Shown: one piece after another, positions 13,183 through 15,018 of the stretch
How positions within the stretch are numbered: the stretch's first letter is position 1
Layout: every line of letters starts with the position of its first letter
Assembly (NCBI GenBank): GCA_003219115.1
Contig: QHPN01000178.1
Location: forward strand, 1 to 15,018
Reading direction: 5' to 3'
DNA from: Verrucomicrobiota bacterium
GTDB lineage: Bacteria; Verrucomicrobiota; Verrucomicrobiia; Chthoniobacterales; UBA10450
Length of the DNA: 15,018 bases
The notes under the pieces: model-generated
Databases searched by the model: none
Told to the model about the DNA's origin: nothing
What the model saw: the letters and a program-made list of their open reading frames with translations, nothing else
Program-made: the position numbers and the translations under genes

Positions 13183-14519
13183 TAGCGCGATTTGGCCTTA
13201 AACAAACGCCAGGACTCGAGAAATCCGGGTGCAAAATCTTCCGGCTTGTTTGCCACCCATCGCTCCACGATAGCGACGGGAAAGAACTCGACCGCACTAA
13301 TTTCGTCGGCTGGGTACCTGAATGGCCCGTCATGCTCGCCGCGATAAACGGTAATGAATTCCTGTCCGGTCTTTTCCGACGCTGGGAGTTTGCCCATCGG
13401 TCGGAGCCGCGTGGTGACGCCCAGTTCCTCCTCTAGTTCGCGGGCCGCGCTTTCGTCGTACTGTTCGTTAGCTTCCACGTGACCGGCTGCGCTCGAATCC
13501 CAGAGAAGAGGATGTCGGTCTTTCCACGGGGAACGCTTTTGTAGAAGCAATTCCCCGGTCCCGTTAAAAATCAGCATGTGAACGGCGCGATGGCGGAAGT
13601 TATTCTCATGGACTTCTTGGCGGGTAGCAGTGCCGATTTCTTGATCATTTTCGTCGACAATCGGAAACCGCTCAGGACCCTGATCCGGCCCCGACTTCCC
13701 ATCCTGCGGCGCGATCAGGTTAGCAAGCTCGATCCATTGTTCACGCGAGAGCTCTTCGGCACGCGTTGTCAACGGGGCACAAATTTTTTTGGCAGTGTCT
13801 TCCCAGTCGCCGACGTCTGCCGTGAGTAAGTTGCGCAGCTGTTTCCGGCGTTGCGAAAATCCGTGCTTCACAATCTCACGAAAAAATTTGTAATCGGAAA
13901 TTCCGATTTGTCTTTCATCGCGTGGCGTGAAGCGAACAATCGCTGACGCGACCTCGGGCTGCGGAACAAAAACCGTCCGCGGAATTTTTCGGAGATACTC
14001 GACGTGGTGATGAAGTTGCAGTCGCAAGGTAAGCGCGCCGTAATCAGCAGTTTGCGGTGTCGCGGAGAGTCGCCGTGCCATTTCATCTTGTAACATGAAC
14101 AATCCCAACGAGATGGGACTTGGAAAATCAACGAAGTGGAATAGTAACTGACTCGCAACATAGTACGGAAGATTTCCAATCACTTTCACATTGCGCTCCG
14201 CAAAAAGAATTCGCCTGTCGAAATCAAGCGCATCGCAATGGCGAATTTCGCATTTCGGATGCGAAAATTTTTCGCGCAGGAAATCCACCAGCCGCGCGTC
14301 TTTTTCCAACGCGAGCAAACGCGCGCCGCGCCGCAAGATCTCACCGCTGAGCGCGCCAAGGCCCGGTCCAATTTCCAAAACAAAGTCTTCAGCGCTGATC
14401 TGAGCTTGCTGGACGATCCAGCGCGCGAGGTTTTGATCGTGCAAAAAATTTTGCCCCAGTCTTTTTGCCGGACGGACGCCAGCCTGAGCGAGTGCTTTTC
14501 GAGTCTGTGACAGGTTCAC
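13182..14519 (-). CDS. rsmA: 16S rRNA dimethyladenosine transferase RsmA (KsgA) fused to a NUDIX hydrolase
   Basis: A 445-residue two-domain protein from GTG 14519, where homologues start with NLSQTRKAL; a TTG at 14579 would add 20 atypical residues. Residues 1-272 are RsmA/KsgA, which dimethylates two adjacent adenines near the 3' end of 16S rRNA: RLGQNFLHD (20-28), SAM-binding LEIGPGLG (48-55), catalytic NLPY (116-119) and FSQRRKQLRNLL near 221-232. After a linker (PQDGKSGPDQGPERF), residues 283-445 are a YfcD-like NUDIX hydrolase with a complete box: GHVEANE then 7 residues then RELEEELGV (346-368), plus LLLQKRS before it. Both active sites look intact. The usual RsmA is about 270 residues, so this is a fusion. 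Its stop abuts a repeat element. Confidence 0.88.
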   Translation of the reverse strand: MNLSQTRKALAQAGVRPAKRLGQNFLHDQNLARWIVQQAQISAEDFVLEIGPGLGALSGEILRRGARLLALEKDARLVDFLREKFSHPKCEIRHCDALDFDRRILFAERNVKVIGNLPYYVASQLLFHFVDFPSPISLGLFMLQDEMARRLSATPQTADYGALTLRLQLHHHVEYLRKIPRTVFVPQPEVASAIVRFTPRDERQIGISDYKFFREIVKHGFSQRRKQLRNLLTADVGDWEDTAKKICAPLTTRAEELSREQWIELANLIAPQDGKSGPDQGPERFPIVDENDQEIGTATRQEVHENNFRHRAVHMLIFNGTGELLLQKRSPWKDRHPLLWDSSAAGHVEANEQYDESAARELEEELGVTTRLRPMGKLPASEKTGQEFITVYRGEHDGPFRYPADEISAVEFFPVAIVERWVANKPEDFAPGFLESWRLFKAKSR

Positions 14520-14556
14520 GGAGCGTGTCACTAGAACGGCCGGGAAACGGACCGGC

Positions 14557-14578
14557 TGTTCACAAAATGCTGTGAACA
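14557..14578. promoter_or_regulatory. Perfect inverted repeat upstream of rsmA, operator-like
   Basis: tgttcaca, six bases, tgtgaaca: a perfect 8-bp inverted repeat about 40 bases before the rsmA-nudix start. It is the size of a dimeric repressor site. Each half also resembles a DnaA box (ctgttcaca and, on the minus strand, ttgttcaca). Confidence 0.4.
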
Positions 14579-14600
14579 AAATGCGAGGAGGGCCATCGAT

Positions 14601-14620
14601 TTGTACACAAGTTATTCACA
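14601..14620 (+). promoter_or_regulatory. Two DnaA-box-like sequences
   Basis: ttattcaca at 14612-14620 fits the DnaA-box consensus TTWTNCACA at all positions. ttgtacaca at 14601-14609 differs at one. With the inverted repeat at 14557-14578 there are four box-like 9-mers in 65 bases. There is no AT-rich unwinding region or dnaA/dnaN gene here, so this is at most a DnaA-binding or regulatory cluster. Confidence 0.35.
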
Positions 14621-14642
14621 TGCCCAAGCCGGACCTGCTTTG

Positions 14643-15018
14643 TCATTTCAGCTGCAGCGTCGGTGACTTTCTGCGTTTTCGCCCTTTCAAGTAGGTGCGA
14701 CGCGCTTCGCCCAGCGTGACGCCCTCCAAGAAATAGGCGGACGCTGCGTGTCCGATCGCGAAGGTCCCGGCGCCCGCGACCATTCCACAGACCACATTTC
14801 CCCAACCAGGAAAGAACTTCAGAAGCGCGCGAGCGCCCTCGCGCAACAGCATTCCCACGCCGACATTTGCGCCGATCGTCCCGACAAACTCAGTAGCGGC
14901 GCGCAGACTTCGTTCGCGTCCGCTCAGGTACATGATTCCGGAAACCATCACCAGTTGCAGAGTCGTGAGGATGGGCAAATCGGCCAGCGGAATCGGTTGT
15001 GCACCGATCGCGGTGCAA
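14643..15018 (-). CDS. DUF697 (YcjF/GTPase-associated) membrane protein, 5' end beyond the window
   Basis: The frame is open to the right edge, so the start is not in the window; a TTG at 14978 is internal. The visible 124 residues are a DUF697-type domain: AQPIPLADLPILTTLQLVMV, then a Gly/Ala-rich hydrophobic region, GWGNVVCGMVAGAGTFAIGH and AASAYFLEGVTLGEARRTYL, then a basic tail (KGRKRRKSPTLQLK). DUF697 often follows an Era/Dynamin-like GTPase domain in the same chain, so the missing part may be a GTPase. It is upstream of rsmA-nudix on the same strand, 123 bases apart. Confidence 0.7.
   Translation of the reverse strand, partial: CTAIGAQPIPLADLPILTTLQLVMVSGIMYLSGRERSLRAATEFVGTIGANVGVGMLLREGARALLKFFPGWGNVVCGMVAGAGTFAIGHAASAYFLEGVTLGEARRTYLKGRKRRKSPTLQLK

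Noticed and set aside
14557..14620. Chromosome origin (oriC)
   Set aside because: There are box-like 9-mers but no AT-rich unwinding region, no dnaA, dnaN, gidA or rpmH nearby, and the gap is only 123 bases.

Overview
The window is GC-rich bacterial chromosome, mostly on housekeeping or accessory level, with no plasmid, phage or CRISPR machinery. The best guess is a soil-type Verrucomicrobiota (Chthoniobacterales-like). The reasons are an RsmA methyltransferase fused to a NUDIX hydrolase, a cyclase-TolB-TPR protein, a bacterial lipase-maturation-factor homologue, tRNA genes without encoded CCA, TTGRRCG-type heptamer repeats, and short double-hairpin repeats at gene ends. This placement is inference from gene content and recalled genome style; it was not computed.

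Layout. Positions 1-242 hold no gene I can defend. At 243-1471 an ECF-like sigma factor overlaps a single-pass membrane protein by ATGA, which looks like a sigma/anti-sigma pair. At 1575-1902 two identical tRNA genes with a CAT anticodon (most like tRNA-Ile2) lie on the minus strand and flank a decayed GIY-YIG nuclease fragment. At 2062-4200 is a class III cyclase-like domain, one membrane helix, a TolB-like domain and TPRs, with TTGAGCG-type heptamers on both sides. At 4260-5786 is a lipase maturation factor family membrane protein. It converges on a fused acyltransferase/acyl-acyl carrier synthetase (Aas-like, minus, 5912-7996, extending to about 8113). Two double-hairpin repeats fill the gap between them. 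Divergent from the Aas-like gene is a Spinster-like MFS transporter (8132-9415). It converges on a secreted PRC-barrel protein (minus, 9668-10342) whose C-terminal tail is out of frame. Upstream of that on the same strand is a TMTC-like membrane glycosyltransferase with TPRs (10448-12235), which is divergent from an exported L,D-transpeptidase-family protein (12280-13032). A 152-bp inverted-repeat element fills the gap to the convergent rsmA-nudix gene (13182-14519). Upstream on the same strand is the C-terminal part of a DUF697 protein that runs off the window.

Working together. The clearest functional pairing is the Aas-like enzyme with the divergent Spinster-like transporter. It resembles the E. 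coli LplT/Aas lysophospholipid salvage pair with a different MFS family as the carrier. The neighbouring genes concern the envelope (lipase maturation factor homologue, L,D-transpeptidase, GT-C glycosyltransferase, PRC-barrel lipoprotein-like export). All three convergent junctions carry hairpin-forming sequence, and in two of them the repeat arms include or abut the stop codons. Two genes (Aas-like 5' end, PRC-barrel 3' end) show one-base frame breaks that could be real mutations or sequence errors.
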